Assembly: GCA_900618425.1 (NCBI GenBank)
Contig: UZAN01041485.1
Coordinates: 5,926 to 50,895 of the forward strand
Length of the DNA: 44,970 bases
DNA from: Echinostoma caproni
Lineage: Eukaryota; Platyhelminthes; Trematoda; Plagiorchiida; Echinostomatidae
Direction of reading: 5' to 3'
Positions 13,989-24,208 of this stretch are shown here, piece by piece. The first letter of the stretch is position 1; each line of letters begins with the position of its first letter. Under the pieces are notes generated by a model. The model searched no databases, was not told where the DNA came from, and was given only the letters and a program-made list of their open reading frames with translations. Position numbers and translations under genes: made by a program.

Positions 13989-14105
13989 ATTTTTGATACA
14001 GTTTCTATCATCCCCCACTTCCAACGACTCTATCAGGTCGGTCTGATACGTTTTATATAATATTTCTCGGCATTCAACTGCCATGATCGAGGGGTTGACA
14101 TTGTT
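13989..14105 (+). pseudogene. Possible non-LTR RT fragment, very weak
   Basis: In one plus frame the peptide FDTVSIIPHFQRLYQVGL is followed, after a TAA, by YFSAFNCHDRGVDIVI. The spacing of DTV, RL, G-L, aromatic-x-x-AF and DR...V-I matches the region after RT motif A of LINEs (AFDTV-H...RL...G....W...FL.DR...V). Nothing upstream or downstream in frame supports an RT domain, so this could be coincidence. If real, it is a very short relic. Confidence 0.2.
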
Positions 14106-15703
14106 ATACAAGCTTCATTATTCCTTTTGCTTAAGAATTTAAATGGTTTAGCAACAAATTCAGAGCTAATAGACTTTGAAGAGCTTTAATTAAAACCTTA
14201 GATAACAATCCCGTAGTAATCAAAACAGCCGCTATGTCTCATGCACTTTATTTACATGTGTGACATCCGTCTTTTTTCTTCAAGGGTGCTGTTTTTTAGT
14301 CAAACTACTCACTCATCTTCCCACCTAAGGTCCTTCCTGGATAATCTTTTTTCACCAGAGCTTTTTACCTCCCAAAATAAAATTTACGCAAACGTATACC
14401 AAGGAATTAACCATTTCAGAAACACACCCCTAAGTAGAAACATCAGCAGTGTTTCAGTTGTATTTTTATCTGATGAAAATGTGTCAACCAGCAAATAAGA
14501 TAGAGTTTCGCTCTAATGAACTGGATCACTTAAATCCTTTCCATGTATCCCGAAAATCTGGACGAAAGGCTTTTTAGCATTGTCCCTCCAGTCCATCTTG
14601 CAATGATTGACACCTTTGACCTGTATATTTTCACGAGGGGCAAAAGGTCGAAGCAATGCGGCCAACTTCCGTCAAGATGTGTGCAAACCCCTGGTAGGGT
14701 GAATGTGTGTAAGTGGACCTGCAAGTTGTGAACTATTTTGACTATTTGACTCAGGTCCATTGGGGAAAATTGCAAATGAACCCTGGCTGAAATGTTGACT
14801 TAGCAGCGCGTTTGTGAATAGTCATTCACTTGATGGAATATGTATGCGCTTCCTTTCCTATGGAGCGTAAAGTATTAAATAAAATCTATCATTGTTGCCT
14901 CGTAGCTACCACAGAAAAAAGTCATCGTCGGTGAATTCAAATGGGAAACTGAGTTGATTATCTCCGACTTTGATCACTTCGATTACGGACGTTTGTAGAA
15001 TGTTTCAGATTCCCTACTCCGCCATGTCTAAAATCGTGTTTTTTTCAATCTTACTTTATTAACCTCCAGTTATTTGCCACGTCTTGCTTAACCAGCATTT
15101 AAAAGTCTGCTTGCGGTGGTCTAGTGAGTTTCTGACGATACTTTTAAATGGGTTCTTTTATGAAACTTCGGGGTCTTCAGATAGCTTCTTATATCAGCTG
15201 AACGGAATAAGTTCCCTCAGGTACTTAATCTTTGTTGCGCCCCGGCAAAATTCCACCGATAATGTTGACCTTCCAAGTACTCAGAATTGAACATCAGGGT
15301 TATTTTCTGAATACCAGCGAATCAAAACCTTTTAATTTTTAATGATATTTTTATTTGACTGGTTTAGATTCAAGGTATTCTTAAATTAAATCTAGGCTTG
15401 TAAAGGTTATGCAATAAAATACAACTAAATACTATTCGTCAGCAATGTGTTCGACTCAAACGAGTTATGTGGAAATTTACTTCCATTTACTTCCATAAAT
15501 TAGGAGCCGTATAGATTTCTGGGAAACTCATTTCAAAATCAACAGATAAGTTGGAAGACAAACACTGCAAAAATAATTCCTTTCTTATGCTCCCATCGGC
15601 CGTGTACGCATAGCATCAAATAAAATGGACAGATGTGCTGGGTATTAAAAAGTCTAGTTAGGTTATATGGTGTTTGTGTTTGCATATCACTGGTTGCAGC
15701 CAA
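14106..15703. other. Non-coding stretch
   Basis: No recognisable gene. Overlapping chance frames on both strands (14241-14498 +, 14530-14775 -, 15084-15290 +) show no domain. A duplicated TTACTTCCAT unit lies at about 15478-15496. Confidence 0.4.
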
Positions 15704-16007
15704 GGAAGGCCAAGGGTAAAAGCCATACGCCACTGCACACGCACATTGGATGTATTTTTGAGCGAGCAATAATGCCTCGATTATCCCTAGTGTACTTTTT
15801 TCTCGATGAGGTAACAAAACAGAGAATGCCTTCAGAGGGTCCGCCTTTTGAAGTTTTTCAACCAAGTGGCGAACGATAGCCGGGGTTCATCTGCTTTGTA
15901 CACTCGGGATATGTGCGGCAGGCTGTGATTGCTTTATGCATATACTTTTGGTTGTGTTCGCAGTAATTGGTCGGTCTTGCCAACGTGTTTTACTGAAGCT
16001 GAAAGAG
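15704..16007 (-). pseudogene. Penelope-like element relic: GIY-YIG endonuclease (lineage 1)
   Basis: Read from right to left, a decayed core FSFSASVKHVGKT (cf. FTCSCGDAYIGRT at the window start) is followed by a helix with a stop. After a frameshift comes AIVRHLVEKLQKADPLKAF, which lines up residue for residue with SSIAKHLMTTKHIVDPASSF of the 1-441 copy. Then come TLGIIEALLLA (the acidic helix with the presumed catalytic Glu) and the ending QCA...YPWPS. The cysteines of the zinc pair and the YIG tyrosine are lost. RT sequence to the right on this strand is not recognisable. It is a dead fragment, identified by comparison with the other copies in this window rather than from one clean frame. 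Confidence 0.65.
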
Positions 16008-16811
16008 AAGACTTCGGTGCAGTGGATCGCAGATTCGACTGAATGGCAATTATTCGATCGGGGCTTTGGAAGGTCACCACGTGACTGAATGGAGAAGTGA
16101 TGCGGCGGCTTAGTGGTTTCTATGGAAGTTATTTTCGATGGGTTCTAAAAAACCATAATTCTGACACCGTTCGTGTGTTAGGGATAGCTTGACTTTAACC
16201 AATTATGTGCAACCACACACACACACACACCTGTTCAAATTCATCACGGAATCTAAATCTTTCAGTTTACGCATTTAAATTTGTACTCATGTTGTGCATG
16301 GGCAACGTACATTTGCATACGTCTTTTTTCCATTTTAGCTGCGCAGACATAAGGTCGTCTGACTGTTCGGATGGCTTATCCCAAATACACAGTTTTTTTC
16401 ATTTTAGTGACTCATCCTTCACATTGATTGTGTGGCTGTGCTACATTCAGTCCACTTGATTAGCTCAGTATCATCAGTTTGGTTTAGTTCGGTTACATAG
16501 ACAGAGGACAAGGGCAGGGTCTCAGCACCACAGAACTCTCAACATATTTGGTCACATAACTATCACAGATGACCCCTTGTTTCACGCTACCTGTAACTCC
16601 ACCCAATTAACGTAGGGAAGTGCGAGTTGCTTATAGCAGTCCACCATCCATAAATTGCCGTCGAGGGTCATAAAAACACTATCTATATGGAACATAACTG
16701 GGACTATTCGAGACCAGTTTTGTCAGAAAAGTAAGAGAAACATTAGGGAAACATGCAACGGATTCCAGGACACTAGCAATATTCGAGATAACAAAATTCT
16801 GTCTTATTCCC
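16008..16811. other. Non-coding stretch with a CA microsatellite
   Basis: No coding signal. In particular, nothing resembling the upstream zinc-finger half of a Gypsy integrase or RNase H precedes the ATTT repeat that starts at 16812. Confidence 0.5.
16214..16231. repeat. (CA)9 microsatellite
   Basis: Nine uninterrupted CA units. Confidence 0.9.
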
Positions 16812-16836
16812 TTATTTATTTATTTATTTATTTATT
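16812..16836. repeat. (TTAT)6 microsatellite at the left edge of Gypsy homology
   Basis: Six TTAT units plus one base. Gypsy integrase similarity begins in the codon overlapping its right end (TGC, 16836-16838), so the repeat marks the truncation point of the element. Confidence 0.9.
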
Positions 16837-17216
16837 GCGATACCTCCCAGCAAATGAAAGGACTGAATTCATCCCCCAAAGCACCTTTGCGTTCAATTTC
16901 CATTGCGGGACTGAATTACCGAGTTGGCATGGACTTTGTGGGAGCACTCCCATTGACCAAGGACGGGAATCGGCACATCCTAGTAATGATGAATTATATT
17001 ACCAAGTGGTGTGAGGCCATGCCCCCTCTGCAGATTGATGCGAACACCATTGCTTAAGCATTCGTAAACGAATGGGTATGCCGCTTCGGAGTCCCACAGT
17101 GTCTCCATTCTGACCTAGGTTCCCCGTTCGAAAACCACATCCTCCATGCCGTTTGCCGGTTGCTTCGGCTAGAGAAAACTAGAACGACCGCCTACCACCC
17201 TCGGGGTAGTGACCTT
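16836..17216 (+). pseudogene. Ty3/Gypsy integrase, catalytic core (5' part, before gap)
   Basis: In one frame from 16836 the peptide begins CDTSQQMKGLNSSPKAPLRS: the last C-x-x-C of the integrase HHCC zinc finger (second Cys read as Ser), followed by the standard linker. The core follows: GMDFVGALPLTKDGNRHILV with the first catalytic Asp, then NYITKWCEAMPP, an in-frame TAA at 17055-17057, then AFVNEWVCRFGVPQCLHSDL with the second catalytic Asp, and EKTRTTAYHPRGSD just before the gap. The third catalytic residue (Glu) would lie inside the N run. The integrase would insert the element's cDNA into host DNA. The TAA and the missing RT, RNase H and zinc-finger half make this copy dead. Relationship to flatworm Gypsy elements is inferred from general pattern, not tested. 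Confidence 0.9.
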
Positions 17217-17894
17217 NNNNNNNNNNNNNNNNNNNNNNNNNNNNNNNNNNNNNNNNNNNNNNNNNNNNNNNNNNNNNNNNNNNNNNNNNNNNNNNNNNNN
17301 NNNNNNNNNNNNNNNNNNNNNNNNNNNNNNNNNNNNNNNNNNNNNNNNNNNNNNNNNNNNNNNNNNNNNNNNNNNNNNNNNNNNNNNNNNNNNNNNNNNN
17401 NNNNNNNNNNNNNNNNNNNNNNNNNNNNNNNNNNNNNNNNNNNNNNNNNNNNNNNNNNNNNNNNNNNNNNNNNNNNNNNNNNNNNNNNNNNNNNNNNNNN
17501 NNNNNNNNNNNNNNNNNNNNNNNNNNNNNNNNNNNNNNNNNNNNNNNNNNNNNNNNNNNNNNNNNNNNNNNNNNNNNNNNNNNNNNNNNNNNNNNNNNNN
17601 NNNNNNNNNNNNNNNNNNNNNNNNNNNNNNNNNNNNNNNNNNNNNNNNNNNNNNNNNNNNNNNNNNNNNNNNNNNNNNNNNNNNNNNNNNNNNNNNNNNN
17701 NNNNNNNNNNNNNNNNNNNNNNNNNNNNNNNNNNNNNNNNNNNNNNNNNNNNNNNNNNNNNNNNNNNNNNNNNNNNNNNNNNNNNNNNNNNNNNNNNNNN
17801 NNNNNNNNNNNNNNNNNNNNNNNNNNNNNNNNNNNNNNNNNNNNNNNNNNNNNNNNNNNNNNNNNNNNNNNNNNNNNNNNNNNNNNNNNNNNNN
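17217..17894. other. Assembly gap (678 N)
   Basis: An unbroken run of N inside the integrase. It should contain the DDE Glu and the start of the C-terminal domain if its size is roughly right. Confidence 1.
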
Positions 17895-18385
17895 CAGTCG
17901 AAATGATTGGCATGAACCATTCCGTCCGCGTTCTTCAACAACGTCTTTCTGAAGCCTTTTGAACCGCTCGCGAAAGTCTTCGGTTAGAACATCAACACCA
18001 GAAATCGGTTTACGACCGAGGAGCTAAAAGGCTCGAGGTACACCCGAGGGGACCTGGTGCCTCTGTATCGGCCATGCTGTGTGCCAGGTACATCTCAGAA
18101 ATTTCGTCAACCGTAGCAGGGGCCGTATATTGCTGTCCACCAGCGCTCATCCAACGTTAACGTGCTACGCGATCCACAACGGCCGCTAGCGGACGTACTC
18201 ACCGTTCACTACAACCAGCTGATGCCGTACCGCACCGCCCGATAGACAGAAACCGTACCTCCACCTCCGACAGCTGTTAATCAACCGACGGCATTTCACA
18301 GGAAATACCAGCTGAAGGCAGCGTTGCCACACAATTTACACCACCATTTTACACTGAGGAGAGTATGTTTCCCGAAAGGGGGATA
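17895..18385 (+). pseudogene. Ty3/Gypsy integrase C-terminal region (after gap)
   Basis: The same element resumes after the gap. One frame reads GMNHSVRVLQQRLSEAF, a stop, then TARESLRLEHQHQKSVYDRG, matching the region where Gypsy polyproteins have 'AY..VRE.L....RRQK..YD'. A frameshift leads to YTRGDLVPLYRP (the GDLVWL motif of the SH3-like domain). Then come KFRQP, a stop, QGPYIAVHQRSS, VNVLRDPQRPL and VHYNQLMPYRTA (the 'VH.NRLKPY' ending). The purine run GAAAGGGGGA at 18374-18383 is placed like a polypurine tract just before a 3' LTR. Several stops and one frameshift show decay. Confidence 0.8.
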
Positions 18386-18770
18386 TTTTTACCGGCATTG
18401 AAACCGAAAACGTTGGAAATGTTTACAGTGCTAATAACTCTGCTTTTGACACATGATGGTTGAACACGGTGAACATTAAGAACAAGCAAACAGAAGATTG
18501 TCAGGAATCACATGAAAACCTATAATCCATTTGAACCTTGTGTGCCCCCTTCCAATATACAGCTTGTACCCTGCTTTTTGACATTTTCTGTACTACAATA
18601 AACGTTCGCGTGCGATAGTCGTGTTCTCCCTTTGTAAGCCTGTCTGACAGCGAGAGGTGCCATCGAGCGTCGGTGGTAACCAGATTTTATTACTGTCATT
18701 TCATAGCATTCCCGCTGATCTCCATACGTGTTGCTTAATTTCTGTATCCGCTTAACTCCCAACAGCGAAA
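18384..18770 (+). repeat. Possible 3' LTR of the Gypsy element
   Basis: The segment directly follows the polypurine-like tract. It contains AATAAA at 18597-18602 about two thirds of the way along, as LTRs do, and a GC-richer U5-like stretch after it. I cannot see clean TG...CA ends, and no second copy exists in the window for comparison, so the boundaries are a guess. Confidence 0.3.
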
Positions 18771-20074
18771 AGTCGAAGATAAAAAATGTATTCGGTAAGA
18801 ATATTTTGCCTTACATAATTTAGTGTTCTTTTGTATGCAGTTGAGTTTATGGCAACAGTTTTAAAACTATCACATNATCACATTGCACTATTCGGCCAAG
18901 GCAAACAAATCAAGAATCATATTTGGGATGGTACATTTTTGGAGAATGTTATGCCAATAACAAATTGAAATTTGCAGAAAAGAAAATAACGCCGCCAGTT
19001 ACGGGGAATGCAGTAAACTTGAACAAAACTGGTTAACTGATACATTCGGCACCACAATAACGTACAGAAAGCACTCGACTGTATAAATCTGGAGATTGGG
19101 AAATAAATTAACAGCTGAGAACCAAGCTCGAACTCATAGTTTTACTTTTAGACAAATTTACAAATCTAAAAGCCAATAGATCCCTTGGGATATTTTAATG
19201 ACGGTACTGGATAGCTGGAGAACAAATATAAACCATATCAACCTTGACTCTTGCGTTTTTCATTTACAGGGCTTCCATAAGGCACAAAGGAGACAAAGAT
19301 TGGAGCACCAACCATAGGAAGCAGAAAATAGTTCCAGGTGGTGCATACTTTGACGCTGAAAGAGTAACGCCAACAACCAACCAACCACAACAACCAACAA
19401 TCAACTCTTTGAGAGTAACAGCCTAAGTGACGACCACTGAGACGGCCACTGGTGGATTAGGTAAGTAGAGCATGACACAGATGGCTACGTTGATAAAGTG
19501 TATAGTTTAACAGAATTACGTCTACTCCGCATTCCGCTAGATTGCGATTGTATGAAGAATACAGAATACGCACAAACGTTTGACGGCTGTGACTTCTCCA
19601 CCGCGATAGGATCCAATACTTGGACATATATATAGTCTACTAAACATTAACCAAATAAGGTGTTGCATAAATAGAGTAATGATAGGAATCTTCATTTCGG
19701 GGTATTTGATAGCACTCTACTCTAATAAACAAAGCGTTAGTTGTAGAATCGAGGTAACTGAGGATAGCTATTTCAACTGAGACTAGAGTGATGCTTTTAT
19801 CTATTGAGTTGATGAAATTGCCATATTACTTTTTGAAAGCTTGGAGAATAGAGAAAAGCCATTATCCGTTGAACGAATACAAACGTTCCCTACAGTGCCA
19901 CACGCTTTCTGGCTTCAACAAATCACACTCACTTTTCAAGTAAAAACCCTTATTAATCCATACCCTCAGTTACAGATAGTGAGCACTGAACACATCTGTC
20001 GACGTTTTCGAGATTGTGCAAAACTTGTATCCCGGTAATGACTGCCAAAGTTAAAATTTAAGTTTGGATTCCAC
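18771..20074. other. Non-coding stretch
   Basis: No clear gene. A CAAC/AACC-rich low-complexity tract lies at 19370-19405. The frame 19841-20038 (+) has faint zinc-finger flavour (REKPLSVERIQTF) and could be an eroded upstream part of the fragment at 20075-20275, but this is speculative. Confidence 0.4.
19370..19405. repeat. CAAC/AACC low-complexity tract
   Basis: Imperfect tandem CAAC and AACC units. Confidence 0.7.
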
Positions 20075-20275
20075 TGTGCAATCCCTGAAACAATCGGTCA
20101 ATGGATACGAATGTGAGCGTTTGGTTGTACCGGTTGTGAGGTCCTTTCGAATAAGCTCACAAACGAAAGCGTCATGTCTCATATCAAACGCTTTCAGTAT
20201 CAGTGGGCAAACGAAATCGCATGGTCCGTGACTCCAAAACGGGAGAGAAGCCCTATGCCTCTTGCGGTGCATATT
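20075..20275 (+). pseudogene. Decayed C2H2 zinc-finger fragment
   Basis: At 20242-20271 the plus strand encodes TGEKPYASCG: the signature linker between tandem C2H2 fingers plus the start of the next finger (C at the expected place). It is preceded by KRNRMVRDSK, where 'L.RH.R.H' is expected. About 148 nt upstream another frame gives YECERLVVPVVRSFRISSQT, which resembles a finger's 'YEC..C...FR.SSQL'. The zinc-binding His residues are gone and the two pieces are in different frames, so no working finger remains. Such proteins bind DNA in the nucleus. The antisense frame at 20051-20272 is a shadow. TGEKPY alone could occur by chance; the flanking agreement makes a relic more likely than not. 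Confidence 0.4.
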
Positions 20276-21004
20276 AAATTTTATGAATTGGGTTCCAAGC
20301 CCATAATACTATCGAAGATGGATAGAAAACAACAACAAAAACCGTAAAATGGATCTTACTTGAATTGTTTAAAATTAACCTAGCAGACATCTAGCTCATA
20401 AGGTCTTTCAATGCACGTGATATGATTTATTGGAACCATAGTGACAATTGTAGACTAAATTGTTCTGTAGACATTATAGCTCAATCAATATACAGGATAG
20501 TAGATTATGGATCAAGTAGTGGTTGTAATTTAGAGCGAGCAATAATTAGGAGGTTCTTCGTGGATACAGTTCATGAACATGGCGTAACGATTGAATAGCA
20601 AGAAGACAAGAATCCGAAGAGTCAGGGAAAAATGAATGTGACTCACAATCAAACTAAATGGCACAGTATCAAACGTGATACTGTCCTCTTGTCTCATCTC
20701 GCTGATTTGTTTTCATGGGTAACAGTCACACAATCGGTTCAGCTTATAATTCGGTTGATCCAGTAGATGCAAATGAAATTCACGTTTAAGCCAATTAACT
20801 TATGACTAGCTGCATGAGGTATGTAACACTTACGTCGAGTAACCATTATTCAAACTTTAAATCTGAAAACAATTCTTAATTCATTCAATCAACCATACAT
20901 CTAGCAATCGGTGGACTTTTGGTTTGATTCAGGTAGTGCTTATAAAACTAAATGTGGGGCACGGTGCTAATAATTCTTGAATTCAAATTTTATTTATTTA
21001 CATT
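20276..21004. other. Non-coding stretch
   Basis: AT-rich, no coding signal. It ends with a short ATTTATTTA run (about 20989-20999) at the point where the next PLE begins. Confidence 0.5.
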
Positions 21005-21547
21005 TTGGACAAGATAAACGTCAAAGGAAAACACATGGATTCATTCGATGTCCAATCCCTATTTACCAATTTACCAGTTGGTGAAGTCGTAAAAATTATT
21101 TGCGATCATATAGAGAATAATCAAATCCGAGTGAAACTACCCGGGTCAGTGCTTGAGCGTTTATTACTACTCTGCACAACCAATGTGTCTTTCACGTTTC
21201 AAGGAAATGCGTACAGGCAAATTGATGGTGTCGCTATGGGAAGCCCGTTAGGCCCGGTCCTGGCAGACCTGTTTGTGGCACATCTCGAACAGAAGGTAAA
21301 TAACATTCTGGAACCTGCAATCCTGTACAAACGATACGTCGACGACACCCTTGTGATAACAGAAAGCCTAGAAGAAGCTACGGTAATTTTGGATGAACTT
21401 AATAGATTACATCCAAATATTCGCTTCACAATGGAATCCGAAGCCAACAACACACTGCATTTCCTCGACATCAGCATGAGGCGGAGAGAAGACGGAACGA
21501 TCGCCCGATCCGTTTACCGAAAGATGACCTGGACAGGCAAATATTAA
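21005..21547 (+). pseudogene. PLE reverse transcriptase domain, truncated
   Basis: This is the longest clean frame of the element (180 codons). RT motif A is SFDVQSLFTNLPVGE with the first catalytic Asp. Motif B is GVAMGSPLGPVLADLF. Motif C is YKRYVDDTLVI, with the YVDD pair at 21335-21346. Then come the primer-grip region FTMESEANNTLHFLDI and the PLE-typical SVYRKMTWTGKY. The TAA at 21545-21547 interrupts a frame that clearly continues (HFESFVPLEYKRGLVRTLF), so it is a mutation, not the natural end. All catalytic residues of motifs A and C are intact. The listed start is simply where homology begins; no genuine initiation codon is expected here. Confidence 0.92.
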
Positions 21548-21865
21548 CACTTCGAGAGCTTTGTGCCCCTGGAATATAAACGTGGTCTTGTTCGGACTCT
21601 ATTCAACAGAACGAGACGGATCTGCACGACAAAATTGAACAGCTAAAAAACCTTCAGGAGATTTTAGCAGAAGACGCTTACCCCGAAGCGTTCGTCAATA
21701 ACCACAGCAAACCAAGAACTGTAAAGGAAACAATTGCGTCAGCCCCAAAATTACGAGTCACGTTGTGCCTCCAATTCAAAGGTGATGACGTAAGCAGTTT
21801 TTCAAAAAACGACTGAGAGCGACAATTGCTCGAACCAATTGCCGACCTCCGAATCGTCTATCGGA

Positions 21866-22289
21866 CAGCTAGAATACCCACACCCCCGGTAAAAGAACGT
21901 CTTCCTCGGTACGCCAACTCTAATCCGATTTACCAATTCCAATGTGGGTGCGGAGCGACCTACGTGGGCAGAACAGAGTGACAGTTACGCAACCGGGCGG
22001 TTGAACATATTCCAAATTGTGTTCAATGTCATATGACGCAATCTGGATCAGTTCCGCGGCATAGAAACAACGGTCGAAACTACAAGACTCCGTCATCAAC
22101 CATAGCTCGACATCTGATGACGTAACACCAGATCGACCGAAGCATGGCGTTTTGATTATCTACAAGTCACGAATCGCAAGATTGCTACGGTTTGCAGAAG
22201 CGATTGCTATCAGTCGATGGAAGCCCCCTTTGTGTCAACAAAAAGAACTTTATGTTAGTTTATCCTTACCCTGGTGGCAGTCTTTTTAA
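21866..22289 (+). pseudogene. PLE GIY-YIG endonuclease domain (lineage 1)
   Basis: RTARIPTPPVKERLPRY leads into YQFQCGCGATYVGRTE, which holds the C-x-C pair and the YVG core. After a TGA come QLRNRAVEHIPN, then SSTIARHLMT and a TAA. A frameshift then gives IARLLRFAEAIAI (acidic helix with the presumed catalytic Glu), PPLCQQKELYVSLSLPWWQSF and the terminal TAA. The N-terminal linker RIPTPPVKE is also seen in the relic at 32.8 kb, which ties the copies together. The nicking activity is lost through the stops. Confidence 0.88.
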
Positions 22290-24139
22290 CTCCTCCCCTC
22301 CCTTTTATGTTTGTCTGTTTCACTGTATTTTACTCTTCGTTGTTGCCATGCTAAATTCCTAAATAACTGATGTTTTTCCGCAGCGTGGACCATGTTGATA
22401 TGCAGGAAAATCGTCCTGGACATAAATCGTGCAGTATTGCAATTTGGTCTTTTGTTTTGATATTTATGTTTTCCTGTTGACTTTTCACGCCTCATGTTAT
22501 TTTCATTTGTTTTGTCCTTCAAACCCTCTCCAACTATGTTCTCTAAAACCTTCAGCCATTCATTTATCTGACATCACTTTTGCTGTGATCTGTTGTTCCT
22601 TCCAATAACTAATATTTTTTAATCTAAAACGTTCTCGTGGTTCAACGAGCCTAAGATTCCGTCAACCGAAACCCATGTATTCATTAAGATGAACGTGTAA
22701 AAATAAGGTTGTATTCAATCCATTTACCCTCAGAAAGTATGCAGAGATATGTATGATCACGAACAAGCCTGATCCTTTGTTGAAACTATATGTCCATTCT
22801 CCATCATGGATTTACTTGAACTAACTACCTACCTCCATGCTCTCAACACAGCGTAACTGTTGATAACGAAAATCGATTTGATTCAAGAGCGGTGTGCGAT
22901 ACTTCATGTCACTCCAGACTTCGGTTCAGCTTGTCGCACGGGTTAGTGGTCTCTGAAAGGCAAACGGTAATTCAAGTGAAGAACCATTCTGACGCACTGC
23001 GGAATTGCATGTCGCAAACCAAAAATTTGTTTTGGAGAATGAATAGCAGACACTTGTAAATTATATCAGCAAGCGAGCGAGACAGAGTTTAACTGTTTGA
23101 CGGTACGAGTGTATATATAGCTGACTCCAGACTGTGCAATGTGAGACAAATATAGACCTGACGTATTGCGCACGAAATGGAACATTAAACCTTAAATTCT
23201 GTCTTTTGTTAATTTACGAAAAATTAAGTTATATTCAGAATTATAAGACTTATTAGGCCCCGTATCCGTGTGTCAGACATCTATTGATTTACCAACTTAG
23301 AGACACAGAATCGATTTCTAAACTAAATCGAAAATTTCTGCCTGAAAATTGCATCTACTTTCATAATAACAAACGTTCTAGTGTCTGGTAATTGACCCAC
23401 TTCCTACTACCGCGACCACCACCACGAATATTTGGCTAACTTCCATAAATTTAACAACACAAAACAAACAAATTTTCCACTGTTTCCCCACTAGTCTAAT
23501 GCACGATAATTGGGAAAGTAATTTATTTTGTCTTCCACTAGAACACGCGAATCTCCTCACAGTTCACGCAACGGCCATCCCTGAACACTCTGAGTGAAAT
23601 TGTGCACGCACGTTGCATCCAGCTGGTCCAAAAACATACATGAATAATGAGTCGATTCATCATGCTTAACTAGGGACTTAAATGAAGAATTTGAATTAAT
23701 GCTTGTCATTTTTCTGAAGGAAATTCTAAAATTCTAAAATGAAACTTAACATGAAACTTCTAAATGGAGCTGAACAGAAAAAAGTTGTGTAACGTTTATT
23801 TATGTGATCCGTTTGAGTTGGTTTTATTCTGATCCCGAAAGTTGAAGTCATCGCAAAGTTGCAAGATGTCAAGCACAGGTAAAAAGAATGAAAATCACCT
23901 GAACAATGTTTCCCATCAAAAACGTTCTCCCTGACGAATGTGCTCGTTCACGCTCCTTAGGTGAATCGCAAATGTTCTTCGGAGTGCCAGCTCGCTTAGC
24001 CCGAATGGTTGTCACATTCGACCAATAGACTGTAGTGCCTGGTGTCCCAACACCTCTATATATATTCAGCAAATAGAAGGGAGTTAAAAGCATTGATTTT
24101 AACAATTATTTACTTATTAGAATGTATTTTTTGGTTCCT
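22290..24139. other. PLE 3' flank and non-coding stretch
   Basis: The first few hundred bases, T-rich on the plus strand, are probably the element's 3' UTR. The rest holds nothing recognisable. Confidence 0.4.
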
Positions 24140-24208
24140 ACTGAGATTCAAACCACTAGCATTGGAGTCCAAATTACCACTGTGAAACTGCACAGACCAC
24201 GGCCAACA
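24140..24208 (-). repeat. tRNA-derived SINE-like head
   Basis: On the minus strand TTGGCCGTGGTCTG (24206 to 24193) resembles an A box. GGTTTGAATCTC (24154 to 24143) resembles a B box at tRNA spacing, and between them TTTGGACTCCAATGC looks like an anticodon arm. Mismatched stems rule out a normal tRNA. Confidence 0.45.

Larger units (their letters stand above)
21005..22289 (+). mobile_element. Penelope-like element (lineage 1), 5'-truncated: RT plus GIY-YIG endonuclease
   Basis: The element begins abruptly inside the RT fingers and palm and runs through the full linker and endonuclease to a TAA at 22287-22289. Domain order is RT (21005-21640), linker (about 21650-21860, with LPLK-like QFKGDDVSSFSK) and GIY-YIG endonuclease (about 21866-22289), as expected for PLEs with an endonuclease. 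The main coding frames carry stops at 21545 (TAA), 21814 (TGA), 21979 (TGA) and 22123 (TAA), plus frameshifts, so it is dead. The N-terminal third of the RT, the 5' UTR and any terminal repeats are missing on the left. No TSD could be identified. Confidence 0.92.

Noticed and set aside
17160..17952. Long frames on both strands across 17217-17894
   Set aside because: They consist of N positions; the openness is an artefact of the gap.
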